Assembly (NCBI RefSeq): GCF_011386835.1
Contig: NC_088795.1
Location: 15,357,441-15,421,440, forward strand
DNA from: Chrysemys picta bellii
Lineage: Eukaryota > Chordata > Testudines > Emydidae
Direction of reading: 5' to 3'
Length of the DNA: 64,000 nucleotides
Shown: piece after piece, positions 1 through 11,904 of the stretch
Layout of the letters: each line of letters starts with the position of its first letter
Position numbering within the stretch: position 1 is the first letter of the stretch
Program-made: the position numbers and the translations under genes
The notes under the pieces: model-generated
Seen by the model: only the letters and a program-made list of their open reading frames with translations
Told to the model about the DNA's origin: nothing
Database searches by the model: none

Positions 1-3000
1 CGGCTATTCGCTAGCCTGGTGCTCTTTGCTCCTTTCTCCCACTAAACTCATCAGCGAGCCTGGGATATTTTTACACTGCTCTGCTGAGGCCTACACAGGA
101 GCTAATGAAACTATGGGACAGTCTCTCCGACTTTCAGCCATGTTTATCCAGTTACTTTTGCTCTCCTGATTCCCATTAATTCAGCACCTGTGACCGGGCT
201 GGTGCCAGACATGCAGGCTGCTTCGACATTCCCCCGCCCTCCCCTCCCCAGTGCTTAGACCTGCCTGATGCCATACACAATGGGGAGTAATGAGGCAGGC
301 ACGGAGATGTTCCCATCATTAAAACCGTTGATGCTGCAAGCATCTACTGATGAACCCCTTTCAAACACCTTAAACTTCAATCCTGCAATGAGCATCGTGG
401 GCCTTGGAGTTGTTGTCACTTTTAATCAGTGGCTTGTCTACCACTTGTTCAATCAATGACCCATATCATTGTGTGTAGTGTCATTCTTTGGCTGAACTAG
501 CTATATCGCTTCTCTGGACTTTGTCATCCGTATGTGAAATCCCCTTTCTCCGTTTCAGGCCCGGCGCCTTGGAATGCTGTTAATTCTTTTTGGAAAAAAA
601 AGTTGCACTGTTGCTAACGAAGAGGTGCTGAGGTCAGTGAATACAGGCATCTTTTGGATTTACCAGGGAACTCGCTGTGTGGGAGCTGTCGGTTTGAGAG
701 AGAGGCCGTGGTAAGGTCAGGCTGTGACCACAGGCGCCCACATTGTAGGGAGGGACAGGTAGAGAGAGAAGCAAAAGGGAGTGTGTACAGACCATAAACT
801 TCTGCACTATGCTAGACTGGGAGTCTATTTCAAAATTGTGCTTAGGTCGCCAAACAACTATGCTCTCTAAACTCCTTCCCCCATAGTTGAACCCTGATAA
901 CAAAAGTACAAAAATGCTACCACTCTTCAGAGGGTTTAGTAGCCTTGTTGTTCTATAATATAGATCCCGCTGTTAATCCTCAGTAGCAATAGGTATGGGT
1001 CAGGCTGATATCCTTACTCCAGCTCCATTCCATTTCACTCCACCAGCAGTATCTTAACTCTTTGACTTATGGCATTCTGATTCGCTTCCTAGGACGCATG
1101 AGGCTATCCTGAGAAAATACTTCCTAACAAATAATTGGTTAGGAAAACTTCTGGTCTTCCAACGATTCACATTAACAGATTTTATTCTCCTCATTATTTG
1201 AAAATATTCACAAGCTTTTGAGCAAATCACTCTTGATCTGGCGCTCATTTCACAAGCAGCTTGCTTCATGAACTTGGAATTCAAAATCTGAGTGTTGCGA
1301 GTGGACACGTAGGTCATCTGATGTGTTTCTGTCCCTGGACTGATTGGCACTAACTCTTCGAATCAGGTTCCTGGCGTGAGCCCTCATCGTTACGATAATT
1401 CAAAATCGACTTTCTGAGAAGGATGCATTTAAAGCTGCCTGGTGTGAGGAGCATTTTTGCTTGTTTGCTAAAACTTTCATGGGAAATGAACAAAGAAGGT
1501 GCCTGAAATTCACAAAACTTTTTGCATTATTCAGCTGAGGTCTAGCCTCAAAAACCTGCGGGACCTGCCACGTGCTGATCCGTCAATGCATGCCATCAGG
1601 CGGATGCTGTTCTAGTAAAGTGGCTGTGTTTGGAAAGGGTGAGAACCTATCCCATCCTTCTCCCGACCCGCTGGCAGGACACAGGCCAGTTCCACCCCTT
1701 TGGGGTGAAACAGGAACCATGGACTCTGCCACCCTCCCTTCCCTTGAGGCTGATTTCAATGGGGCTCCACAGGGAGGATATTGTGAGACCTCTGAACCAT
1801 GAGGCTTTGCCTGTAGGCTGCCATGGCTGAGTAGTTCTTGTCTAGCCAAGTGGAAAAAGCAGCCCCAAAACAAGCCATCCTGTCAGTTACTTGACTCAGA
1901 TGCCACTTTTTGGCCAGCTCCAAGTCTGAGCTGTTGTCACATCCACAGATGCAGTGAGTGGGTAGGAGGAGGCGCACAATAGTCAATAGCAAACTTTGAC
2001 ACCTTGCCTCTCATGACAGATTTAGCAGCTGCCGAAGATATGCAAAGTATTATCAAGATTAATAACTTGTGGACTCATCTGTCCCATCAACGGTTGTTTC
2101 TATTGAATAGATCAGAACCGTGCTTCTGATTTACTGGCATCCAGGAAGCGGTTAGCGTGGTGAGGCTCTTATCTGAGAATATGTTTAAAGAAGTGTCAAA
2201 CATTCTGGGTTCAGTTACTGAAAGCTCGTGCTGGGTAACGTGTTCCTTCCTCAGAAAGCCACACACACACTTTTCCCTTTTCGGAATCCTGCTGTATATT
2301 GATACATGTGCTAATCATAGATATACGCATTTTTTCAGTGTGCTTTATATTGACAAAACTGAAAACCAGGCCACTTTAGCCTGTTTTATTTATTTATCCC
2401 TGCAAGTTCTTCACACGTTGATGCATCCTTGTCCCTCAGCCTTTATCTATCAGGACACCTATCTATTAGCTGTCTTCTCCAGTCTCTGGGCCAACTTTTC
2501 AAGAGCTTGGGGCTAGACTTCCAACAGAGCTCAGCATCCAATCTGCTGAACTCTCTTGAAAATCTGACCACATCACTTAAGTACCTAAATGAGAATGGAG
2601 AATGAAAATCTCCATTGAAAATCTGGCCCTAAATGTCGCAGAATTTGGATACATCTGAATTGAAACTAGCACGCTAGACCCACTCTGGCTAGGACTTAGA
2701 ATTGTAGCCATATGGGAGTTGACCTCACCTCTTGAAATGGAAAGAGATTTGGTTTAGAGGTTTGGTTCTTGGTACACAATTCCAAAAAAAAGATTTTAGA
2801 ATCTAGCTCTTTCTTAAATGCACCCACCTCTCAATTTGAAAGTGAGGCTTACCCGCTGAGCATCTGTGAATATGGGCCTATGTCATCAGTACTGGAAAAA
2901 ACGTAGGAATTGAAGAAAAGTGGTGCTGGCAACCTTATACCCACACCCATCCCCGTAATATTTGAGCATCTTTCACATAGAACAAATTAGCAAAGTCCCT

Positions 3001-3260
3001 AGCTCTTCTCCCTTTTTTTGGAGGGGGTGGGTGGGGAGGTAAGGTAATGCTTTTGCTTAGGGTGGGGGTATGGAAGCAAAAAGGAGTGCTAGGGTGTCTC
3101 TCGTTATTAGGAAAGGTTTTGCAGCATTTTCTAAAGATCAGATTCAATTATGCGTCAGTGTGTCCACACAGCACTAAGACCTACACCGTTCTAAACACTC
3201 ACCTGCTGGCTGGGCTCAGAAGGTCTTTTTCTGGGACCTGTGGCAGAAAAGTTCATTCAG
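1..3260. other. Non-coding stretch, no gene seen
   Basis: I found no exon with splice sites and no recognisable repeat boundary here. Open frames on both strands are short, overlap each other on opposite strands and show no family motif. Scattered CA- and T-rich runs are unremarkable. Confidence 0.5.
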
Positions 3261-3270
3261 CTCCATTATA

Positions 3271-3462
3271 TACACCTCTACCCCGATATAACGCGACCCG
3301 ATATAACATGAATTTGGATATAATGCAGTAAAGCAGTGCTCCGGGGAGGCGGGGCTGAGCACTCCGGCGGATCAAAGCAAGTTCGATATAACGTGGTTTC
3401 ACCTATAACGCAGTAAGATTTTTTGGCTCCCGAGGAGAGCGTTATATCGAGGTAGAGGCGTA
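3271..3462. mobile_element. TA-flanked MITE (Tc1/mariner or pogo type)
   Basis: The two ends are inverted repeats of 24 bases with 22 matches (3271-3294 and 3439-3462). Both start TAC.CCTCTACC and lead into GATATAACGC. The element is bounded by TA on each side, as in Tc1/mariner-superfamily insertions. The phrase CGATATAACG recurs inside. It is too short to encode a transposase, so it must have been moved in trans. Confidence 0.75.
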
Positions 3463-3499
3463 TTACAGTTGTTGTGGTAAGGTTGCACCGTGATGGATG

Positions 3500-4290
3500 G
3501 TAGTGGGCTGTGGATGGGGAGGAGGGTGGACGTGCCAGGCCATAAGGTGGGATTGGTGGTATGAGTGATGGAGAGGAGACTTCCCCTTGGATGAAATAGC
3601 TGCTGAGGCTGGACTGGGAATCTGGGAATCTGCCCACAATGATAATGAATTGCATCTATCTGTTGCACTGCTGCCATCATATTCATCACAGGTTTGGTGC
3701 CTGTTGATGTATGAATGGGTATCCTGCCTGTGCCATCAACCTCTCCCAGTTCCGATGGGCAGCGTGAGGCACAATAGAACCCCAGCACATTCCTCCTTCG
3801 GGTGTCTGGGTTGGTAAGGAACCGGATGTAGTCCATGTTGTTGTATCTTATGATGGCCCCCCAGGAACCGGTCTAAGACCCTGGAGGAAGTGGCCTGGCT
3901 GATGCTGGTGGTCTAGGGGGTGATCCTCTGGAAAGAGCTGGAGGTCAATGTGGCCAGCACTGACCCATAGCGCACTGGTATAGTGTGGCTCCTGTGGGTT
4001 CTGGCACAGAGGTCCTCCTGGGTGGTGATGCACAGGTTGTGGATGGCATCCTAGTTGAACCTGTAGATAGACCCTGCCTGTACCAGGCATGTCCTCACCC
4101 CACCAGCCACCCAGGCAGAGACTGCACCCTGAGCTCTGCTCTTGGGGAGTGAGCTCCTGCTGTCCAGCGTCTGCTCCTGCTGGATCCTTCGTCAAAGAGG
4201 CGTCCAGATCTGGGTCTGCTCGACAGGCGCACGCAGGAGGGGACAGTTTTGCTTATCCAGATGTATAATGAAGCCACTGCGGGCTGGGAA
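3500..4290 (-). pseudogene. Decayed PIF-Harbinger (HARBI1-like) transposase
   Basis: Read on the minus strand across frame changes, the segment follows the usual order of a Harbinger nuclease. At about 3960-4060 there is an LCITTQEDL...RTHRSHTIPV-like block. Next come a SFQ...ISQATSSRVL-like block (about 3880-3960) and a YIRF block, with GFY following. At about 3725-3740 there is VDGT.RIPI, where the D of DGT corresponds to the first catalytic Asp of the DDE nuclease. At least two in-frame stops lie between about 3900 and 4060, and there is a frameshift after about 3620, so it is dead. The N-terminal part may extend to about 4277. The assignment rests on motif order seen by eye. A MITE with Harbinger features lies at 27060-27347. 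Confidence 0.65.
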
Positions 4291-4373
4291 AGGATTCTCG
4301 TTCTTGGGCCCCTGACGGCTCCAAGAACAGGGCTGTGTGGCAGGGTGCTGTGCAGGAACTCCTGAGCCAGACC

Positions 4374-4732
4374 TCTGTCACGCTAACTCCAATTAAGGGA
4401 GGTAAATTGGAGCTGGCTAGAGACACCTGTACCTGATTGCCAAAGGGGAAACAGCTGCCAGCCCAGTTACCCTGGGGCTATAGACAGGCCCAGAGAAAGG
4501 AAGCAGGGGGGAAAGCCAGAGAGGGGAAGAAGGGGGTAGCTCTTCCCTTCTGAGTGCAGAGGCTGAGGAGTTCTCAAGGCTGAGAACCCCAAGCTGCATA
4601 CGGTGAGAAGCTGGTGGGATTGCACCCTGTAAATAAACTGCACCGGTGACTGCTGAAACGGAGGGTCTCTGAGTGGTTTTTGGAGCAGAGACAGGAGCAA
4701 AGGGGACCCTGCTACGCCCTGTTATAGGCTGC
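4374..4732 (+). mobile_element. Possible solo LTR or LTR fragment
   Basis: The segment starts near TGTCACGC. It holds a polyadenylation signal in CTGTAAATAAACTGCACC (about 4627-4644) and ends near GCCCTGTTATAG. It contains the CCAATTAAGGG phrase that also occurs in the LTR-like block at 42947-43530. No target duplication could be fixed, so LTR identity is an inference from overall layout. Confidence 0.4.
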
Positions 4733-4739
4733 AACTTGC

Positions 4740-6056
4740 TCTAGAAGTCTTGGCTGAGATAACTGTAGCCCCCAGCGGCAGCTGACTCTTTCCAAACATA
4801 CTGCTGCCTTGGAAACCGTCCCATGGTGGGCACTGCTCCTGGCCTCCCCTGGAGGAGGATGCAGGTGTGTCAGAGGTTCAGCCATAGTGTGCCATCAGCT
4901 GGAGTTTGCTCTCTTGATTTTTCTGTTTCTTGCCTAGCTAATGGTGCAGCATGCAGATCCACTCTGAGGTCCCCAAGAAACTGCGGCTTGCGGGTGGGCA
5001 TGTGGCTCCCCCTAGGGCTAGGGTGTCGCTGCCTTCCACCGCTGGTCCTCCGCCTGAAGCAATAGGAGCTGCTGCACCACAAAGACATTGATTTATATTT
5101 ACTGTAGCCTGCTCTCTGGCCTCTCCCTCCCCAGCGACCAAGCCCAGCCCCACCTCCCAGCCCTGACTATTTGTGGTTCCCTTTCCCCCCCTTTGCTGGC
5201 TATCTCAGCTGTCCCTGACCTCCACTCTACTCCACTAACCCGCTCCCCATCTCTGACCAGCCAACCTACCACTTCTCTATCTAATCTGTCTGTTGTCTCC
5301 CTGACAGGGTCTGTCTCTTGCTCCTGCTCAGTACTACTCATGTTCACCCCGTTTCCTGGCTGTCTTTTGTGCAGGTGCCTAAATGATTCATTTAGGGGCT
5401 GAAGTGCCTCTGTGAATCTATCCCTTAGTCTTTATCCCTCTCTCTGACAGCAAATGTTACACGTTGTTTGGCCAACTCGAGTTAATCGAGATAATCCCAC
5501 AAGGCAGCTGGAGGGAGAGCGAATCTAGCATCTGCTCCTGAGTCCTGAAGGTGACAAAGGGAGGCTGCCAGGTATCTGTTAGTTAGGAATGAGGGAGGCA
5601 GTTTTGAGAGGCAGTATTGTAGCATCTGCAGGAAGTGGAGAGCTGATAAGTAGCCAAACTGTGAAAACAAGTTTTCATGTGTGTATTTGCTGGTATACAG
5701 GAAACCCACCAGTGATTCAAAATACAACCTGTGTGTGTTACCCTCTGTGCCATTCAGGCTTTCATTCAGATAACATCCTACTACTGCTGCCAGCTAACAG
5801 TTACTCCTTCAAGTGGTAGAGGTCTGTGTTTCAGTTCAGGAAGGTGCCTGATTCAAAACCCATTAACCACCTGTGGTGAGGAGTTTGCAATATTATGTTT
5901 CTGCAACATTGCCTCATTTTGACAAAATAGCCTCTATTTCTGCAACACGATACAGTAGGTGGGAGGGTGGCAAATGTAGCATTTAGTGGAATTATGGGTT
6001 TACCACCTTCTTCCTTCCCTAGCAGATGAGATCTTTGATAAGTTTCAATTAGCAGG
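4740..6056. other. Non-coding stretch, no gene seen
   Basis: The open frames here are compositional and pyrimidine-rich, with no conserved motif or exon borders. Confidence 0.5.
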
Positions 6057-6064
6057 GCCTCACA

Positions 6065-6187
6065 TAGGGTGACCAGATGTCCCGATTTTATAGGGACAGT
6101 CACGATATTCAGGGCCTTTTTCTTATATACGCGCCTATTACCCCTTACCCCGTCCCAATTTTTCACATCTGCTATCTGGTCACCCTA
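6065..6187. mobile_element. hAT-type MITE, TAGGGTGACC family, copy 1
   Basis: The 123-base element has inverted ends TAGGGTGACCAGA and TCTGGTCACCCTA. It is flanked by a near-identical 8-base duplication, GCCTCACA (6057-6064) and GCCTCGCA (6188-6195). An 8-base duplication and short ends are typical of hAT elements. Two relatives are at 33899-34017 and 54505-54672. Confidence 0.85.
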
Positions 6188-7009
6188 GCCTCGCACCTGA
6201 TAGCTTTCAAGAAATGCATATAAAAATCTAAACTAACATCACCAGCATGCATGTGAAATCCACCAGCACCTGGGGGAAAGATGCTCAAAGGCATCTGAGG
6301 CACGAGGAACACAAGTCTCATGGAAGTTGGTCACCGAACTAGGTACTTTTGAAAATCCCATCCTGCCATACCTATCTTGCTTTACATTTACGAGCAGGAG
6401 GCTGGATTTTTGTTTTTAGTGCAAACATAACGCAAACAAATAAAAAAGCCTGAGAACGCAAACTTTTCAGGCTGTGGAGCAGAGGGTTCAGTGTGGTTTA
6501 ACGCGCAAATGGTACCTCGGTAAATGATGATGCATGTAGACATGTTCCACTCTATGTAATGGGGCGTGTGGTGGCGACTGTCTGAAACCAAGATGAGACT
6601 TGTAGCAGTCATTCCTATTTCAGTCATTATCAAACTCCAGTCCTCTTGCCACTGAAACTGCAGTACGAAGTTCTTGTCCACTTCATTCGCGTCAGCAAGG
6701 AAATGGAGTCTGCACCATCAGCTCAACGCCCTGCCCCCGCAGAGACCACTAAAGCGGCTGGCTGGGGAACTATGCAGTGATTGGAAGGCCTGGGAGTTTC
6801 TGCTGAACCACTGGCAGAACACAAAACAGCTCCACCATCTGTATTCCACACCCTGGGCTGAAATAGGGGCCATGATCGATTCCCTTGCCTTCCCCTGGGC
6901 ACCTCAAAACTGCTGGCTGTCTGTTTGAACAGAATGAGGGGGAACAGAGGATTAAAGCTTATTTCAGCCTTACCTCAAAATGTTCTGGTTATGCTGATCC
7001 TTAAATGTT

Positions 7010-7076
7010 CCCCTAATTATAATTATAATATATATATATATATATACACTCTCTCTCTCTCTCTCTCTCTCTCTCA
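7010..7076. repeat. AT and CT microsatellite
   Basis: A run of AT dinucleotides (about 7027-7046) is followed directly by a run of CT dinucleotides (about 7049-7074). Confidence 0.95.
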
Positions 7077-7098
7077 TGGTCTGAAATTCGTTGGAAGG

Positions 7099-8239
7099 TG
7101 TGACGCAGGATGGAATATGGGAGACACTTTATGATATTGTTGATCCCAATATTATAAAAGCACAATCACTCTTTCCAGATATACAGTGTAAGGTATCAGT
7201 GGAAAAGTTATAGTTCACTAAATATGATCTTGTGTATATGTATCACCTTTGTATGATGAATTCTAGATATGTAGGGTATATCTGTATTTCCAAACTTGTG
7301 CTGTTTCTGGGTAACACCCCCCCCCCCCCAACAGATTGGCATCAGCACTGCCTAGTCTGTTGCATGGCCCATCAAGGGACATCAACTGTACAATAAACCC
7401 ATTGAAAGACCAGGGACTACACCTTGTGAGTCAGTAAGACATAGAGGGGCACGCCTATGGACAGAACTCTTAGGCTTTTCCAGGCCAGATTGCCATGTGA
7501 AGCTTGTGTTTGGAACAAAGGAAGCACAGGCCACATGGCAGAAGGACTATAAAAGGCAGGTGCATCATCTCCATTTTGTCTTCAATCCTGCTTCTTACCT
7601 CTGGAGGAACTTTGCTACAAACTGAAGCTCTGAACAAAGGACTGAATGACCCATCCAAGCTGTGGATGTACTCCAAAGGGACTTTCAAGCCAGCAAACTC
7701 ATCTATACTGCTAAGAACCTGATATACGGACCTTGAGGTCTCTATGTATTTGATTGCTTTATCATTTAACAATTATCTTGTTCTTTCTTTTTTCTTTATA
7801 ATAAACCTTTTAATTTTAGACACTAAAGGATTGGCTGGCAGCATGGTATTTTGGGTAAGATCCAAACCTATACCGTCCTGGTAACGTGGCTGACCCTTTG
7901 GGGTCAGACTAACACTTTGTATATGTGAGCAGTGTTTAAAATAACTTCTCTCTGCACTGGACCTAGGTGCTGATTGGGAGCCAGAGAACTGGACTGCAAT
8001 AAAGGGGGCTATGTGATTTCTTTTTTGCTTCTTGATAACGAGGTTGGGGGATCAGAAGCACAGTGTGTGACTGGTTGGGGAGTTTTACTTCAGTGTTACC
8101 CACCAGTCTTGGGAGGATCTGCTCTCCCTTTTACAGCCTGCCCTGACCTTGGCATTTCCAGTGAAGGCTGCCCTAGGTACCACAGTCACAGAGGGGACTT
8201 AAAATTAGTGAGCACTACCTGCTGTGGTTCCCTACTACA
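7099..8239 (+). mobile_element. Probable solo LTR of an endogenous retrovirus
   Basis: The block opens TGTGACGCAG and ends CCCTACTACA, the TG...CA ends of an LTR. A TATAAAAGG box lies at 7548-7556 and an AATAAA signal at 7800-7805, giving a U3-R-U5 layout with R of about 220 bases. Flanks are similar, CGTTGGAAGG before and GGTTGAAAGG after, which could be an aged target duplication. No gag, pol or env is adjacent. A poly-C run sits at about 7317-7329. Confidence 0.6.
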
Positions 8240-8844
8240 GGTTGAAAGGTTAAACTATCCATGAAAGGTACAGTGAAGCTAGGATGGAAAGGTGGGAAGA
8301 GGCCAGACAGAAGCATGGCTGGCCCAAGAATGATACTGGAGAGGAAAGCTAATATTTTGGTCCCACCAGAGTAACAGACACATGGGTGAAAAGATATCTA
8401 GCAATATCTTTAAAGACCAATATCTAGCAATAACTTTAACGGTCATTCGAGGTCATTCATAGCAAAGGTCTAAAGGATAGAAGTGTTGAATTCCAGTGTA
8501 TGTGCTTAAAGACAAGGAAACCCGGTGTCCAGTGTTTTCTCAGATGGTGATATGCTGTTTGACCTTTAGGTATCTCTTCTCTCTATCCTAAAGCAAGCAA
8601 ATATGACGCTTGGTATCTTGCACCCCACTGAGTGCTCACAGTAACTTATTTATTGTGTCTTCCAGTGGAAGGCACAGTTACTTGCTCATTTTTTAAAATG
8701 TTCCAAACTCTTCTCTCAGGGAATCAATTTTTAAGAGTTGGATTATTCACTAACTTTAAACCCTTCCAAGGAAAGGACATACCTATTTCTAATTTTGATC
8801 TTACTACAGAGGTGTACTACCTCTCTACGTAAAAAGGACTGTGG

Positions 8845-9040
8845 GGACTCGAGGAAAAAGCATTGAACCTTCTGTCTCACACACCTGAGAGCTAACCCTG
8901 TCTTTGTCACTGACTTGCTGTATGGCATTGGGCAAGCCACAATCTGTTTACCTCTCTGTAAAATGGGCGTAATACTTCACAGAAGTGTTGTGAGGCTTAG
9001 TTAAACTCTGGACAGTGCTTGGAACACTTTACATGTTAAC
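8845..9040 (+). repeat. MIR-like ancient SINE fragment
   Basis: The phrases GGCATTGGGCAAGCCAC and TCTGTAAAATGGG, followed by a GTTGTGAGGCTTAG tail, match the core and 3' part of MIR-type amniote SINEs. Confidence 0.65.
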
Positions 9041-9049
9041 TATCTCCTC

Positions 9050-9960
9050 CTGATCACACACAACAGGCTCATAATTGAAAACACCACTGTATCTCCTGCA
9101 GCTAAACTGTTAGCTATCTGCTATGAAAAGGCCACCAGTTCTAATTACGGTGATCAATAGCTTTAATTTACCTGCTATTGTTCTAGTACTTACAATATTA
9201 AATACTCCTTTTAAGTTCCGACTCTAAGAAGATGTTAAGAGCCTTGAGTCATGGTGAGGATTCGGCTCTCTGTTCTGCTGATGTCTGACTTTTTCTGCTT
9301 GCAGTGCAAATTTTGTTGCACACACAAGTGTCACAGTCTTTCGAGAGAGCAGTTTTCAGCCAGGAGGGACATTCCAAGGAAAATCTTATCACAACACAAA
9401 GGAAACAGATGGCTTTGTCGAGATTTTCTTAAGCCAACGTACTGTGCTTATATAAATAAGAATGGGGGAGAAATGAGAAAGTGCTGTTTCAGTTTACCAC
9501 ACTTACTCTCTATTTTTAAACCGTGGAAGCTGACTGCTGGTGGGGGCTTTTCCAATTGTAGCCTCAGCGCAGGCCACTGCCGAATGTTTAACCCCCAGCG
9601 ACAAGTCATTGTTAATTGACTATCTATGCTCATTAAAGGCGGGCAGAGTTAAGCCCTCACTGAAGAGAAGAATCATCAGGCTCTGAACCCTGAGTGAGTC
9701 CAAATACTGAGACCGCTCTCCACTCAAAGGATGAAAATGCCATCTCCTACCCTACCCCTCCCTGCACACAGACTTTGGGGGAACCAACGCGGGGGGGGGA
9801 GGGTGAGACAAAATTCAATTCCCTCCCAAATTGGGGGCAGCTTCACATGCACACCCATGTCCTCTACTCCAACCCTACATCGCAGTTCCTTTATAAAAAA
9901 AAAAGGCGGACAATTTAAGAATGAGTCCTATGTGGTTGTATGCAAATTACTCTGAGCCCC
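9050..9960. other. Non-coding stretch, no gene seen
   Basis: Open frames up to 122 codons occur on the + strand (9251-9619) without splice signals or a recognised motif. The A-run at about 9895-9904 is a simple repeat. Confidence 0.5.
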
Positions 9961-9964
9961 TATG

Positions 9965-10093
9965 GAATTTCATAGTGAATGAGAGCCTTGTGATAGGTTC
10001 TTTTGCCCCAGCCTGTGGCAGCGGTATAATTGTTAAATTCTATAGGGTGCTATATAAGCACATACCGTGAGGCTCTCGTTCACTATTAAATTC
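9965..10093. repeat. Hairpin-forming inverted repeat
   Basis: The arms 9965-9988 and 10070-10093 pair over 24 bases with 22 matches (GAATTTCATAGTGAATGAGA on the left). The 81-base loop holds TATATAAGC. This is probably a small MITE, but no target duplication was found. Confidence 0.7.
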
Positions 10094-10099
10094 TGAAGG

Positions 10100-11710
10100 A
10101 ATTGGGAAATTGCTCAGCTAAATCCTCATCAAATTCTATTTTGTGCCGTCATGTACAGTGGGGTAAAACTGTTGAAGATTGGCTCTGCATGCTAAATGTT
10201 GGGGCCTCGAACAAGGGATGAACACTCACTTTCTCTGATGAGAGGGGTGGGAATTGTGGGAGATGACAGTGCTTTGTGGTTTATTTAAATGGTGAATTAA
10301 TTAAAAAAAAAAAATTACATGACTTGAAACCACTGTGTTCTGCACATCATTCTACAATCATCTTATCGTGTAACCCCCTTTTCCTTCCTGCCCCCCGTCT
10401 ACTCACTTATTGCATCTTGTCTTTACATTTAAATTGTTCAGGGCAGTGACAGTCCAATGAGGCCCCATGCTTCATCTGCGGACTTTGGGCAGTACCATGA
10501 TGATTCTGCACAAGCGCCGTTCAGAACAGCAAGGCTGGTGTGTAGACTGAACCCAGATCCTTCTGCTTCAAATCTCGAGCTGTGGGCAAACCTGTTAGCA
10601 TGATGGGGTCTATGACACAAGTGCGCTGCTCTGAATCTATTCAGCAGAATATAGTGAAGCACATAGAAATTAACCAGTTAAGTGATGTGATAACTTGCAG
10701 GAATCAGAGGCCTCCTCGGGTGGTCCAACCACATCAGCCATTAACAGTCATCAAACATTTTAATCAGACTATTAGTTTGAAAATTCTCTGAGCAATTGTT
10801 TGTGTTTTGGTTTGATTTTTGTCTCCATTCGAGTCCATCAGTAGTTGGCCATTTAGCTGGGGCTGCCTTGAGTCTGCATTCATCTTCTCAGACTTATCTC
10901 CGTGTAGACCTCAGTTAAATGGTGGACACTTAAATAATTCCCTGATATTGAGTGAAAGGGGTGAGCAGTGACAACCTTCTCTACTGTGGGTTTTAATTTA
11001 AGTCCTCTGAGCTAGATCACATTTTTAAAAGACCTATCAAAATGCAAACAAATTTTGTCGTTCAATATTTAACTAAATATTTTTGGGAAACCAATTTTCC
11101 TATTTTAGACAATAACATATATTCTTAATTATCTAAAGTTTGGGTTCATTTTAAGGCTACTACTACAGCATAGTCATTATCTGATAAATGCTGACCTAGT
11201 CTTCTCATGAGTCAGACTAATCTGCCCCATCTTGTGAATATCTCTTTGCTTATTCACTTTCATCACAACCAAGAAACTGAACACTTACTTATGCATTTGG
11301 GAATCTATACATCTACTGTGCACCATGTAGTGTTGTGTCACTTCCAGACCTGCGACTCTTCTTTGCTCCAAAACACATGAGCCACTGATTCCAGTGTGGG
11401 TGTCCCCAGTCTGATGAGGGAAATTATTACAATTCAGAATACTGTTTGGGGGTTACCCAGCTGTGAAATATGCTAAATGTAGTCCAATCCTGTAGTTCTC
11501 GTGTAGACAGACCTCCAAATGGTAGTAGAGGGAAGTCCATCTGTGTAAGGACAACAAGGGTCTATGTTAGTTTCCAAACTTGGCCAACCGAGAGCTCTGT
11601 GGTAGAGTTGATCAACAGTGTTGTAAGGATTCATTAAAATCCAATTTTGCTTTCTATCACTCACACAATTCTGCTTTGCTGTTCATTGAGACCACTTGGC
11701 CATTAGCTCC
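10100..11710. other. Non-coding stretch, no gene seen
   Basis: AT-rich sequence with an A-run at about 10302-10314. No exon or repeat boundary could be supported. Confidence 0.5.
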
Positions 11711-11717
11711 CGATAGG

Positions 11718-11903
11718 CCATGTAGCGATAGCCCAGTGGTTTGAGCATTGGCCTATTAAAACCAGGGTTGTGAGCTCAATCCTTGAGGGGGCCATTTAGG
11801 GATCGGGGGCAAAAATTGGGGATTGGTCCTGCTTTGAGCAGGGGGTTGGACTAGATGATCTCCTGAGGTCCCTTCCAACCCTGATATTCTATGATTCTAT
11901 GAA
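11718..11903 (+). mobile_element. tRNA-derived SINE with CR1-type tail
   Basis: The head has a pol III A-box-like TAGCCCAGTGG (11729-11739) and a weak B-box-like region around 11771-11785. The tail GATGATCTCCTGAGGTCCC and the ATTCTATG ending are those of CR1 LINEs, which would supply the retrotransposition machinery. Two minus-strand relatives are at 25700-25886 and 35430-35615. Confidence 0.8.
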
Positions 11904-11904
11904 T

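Noticed and set aside
3848..4195. 115-codon minus-strand frame rich in His and Pro as a gene
   Set aside because: It is the wrong frame of the decayed Harbinger transposase; the recognisable motifs are in the neighbouring frame, interrupted by stops.
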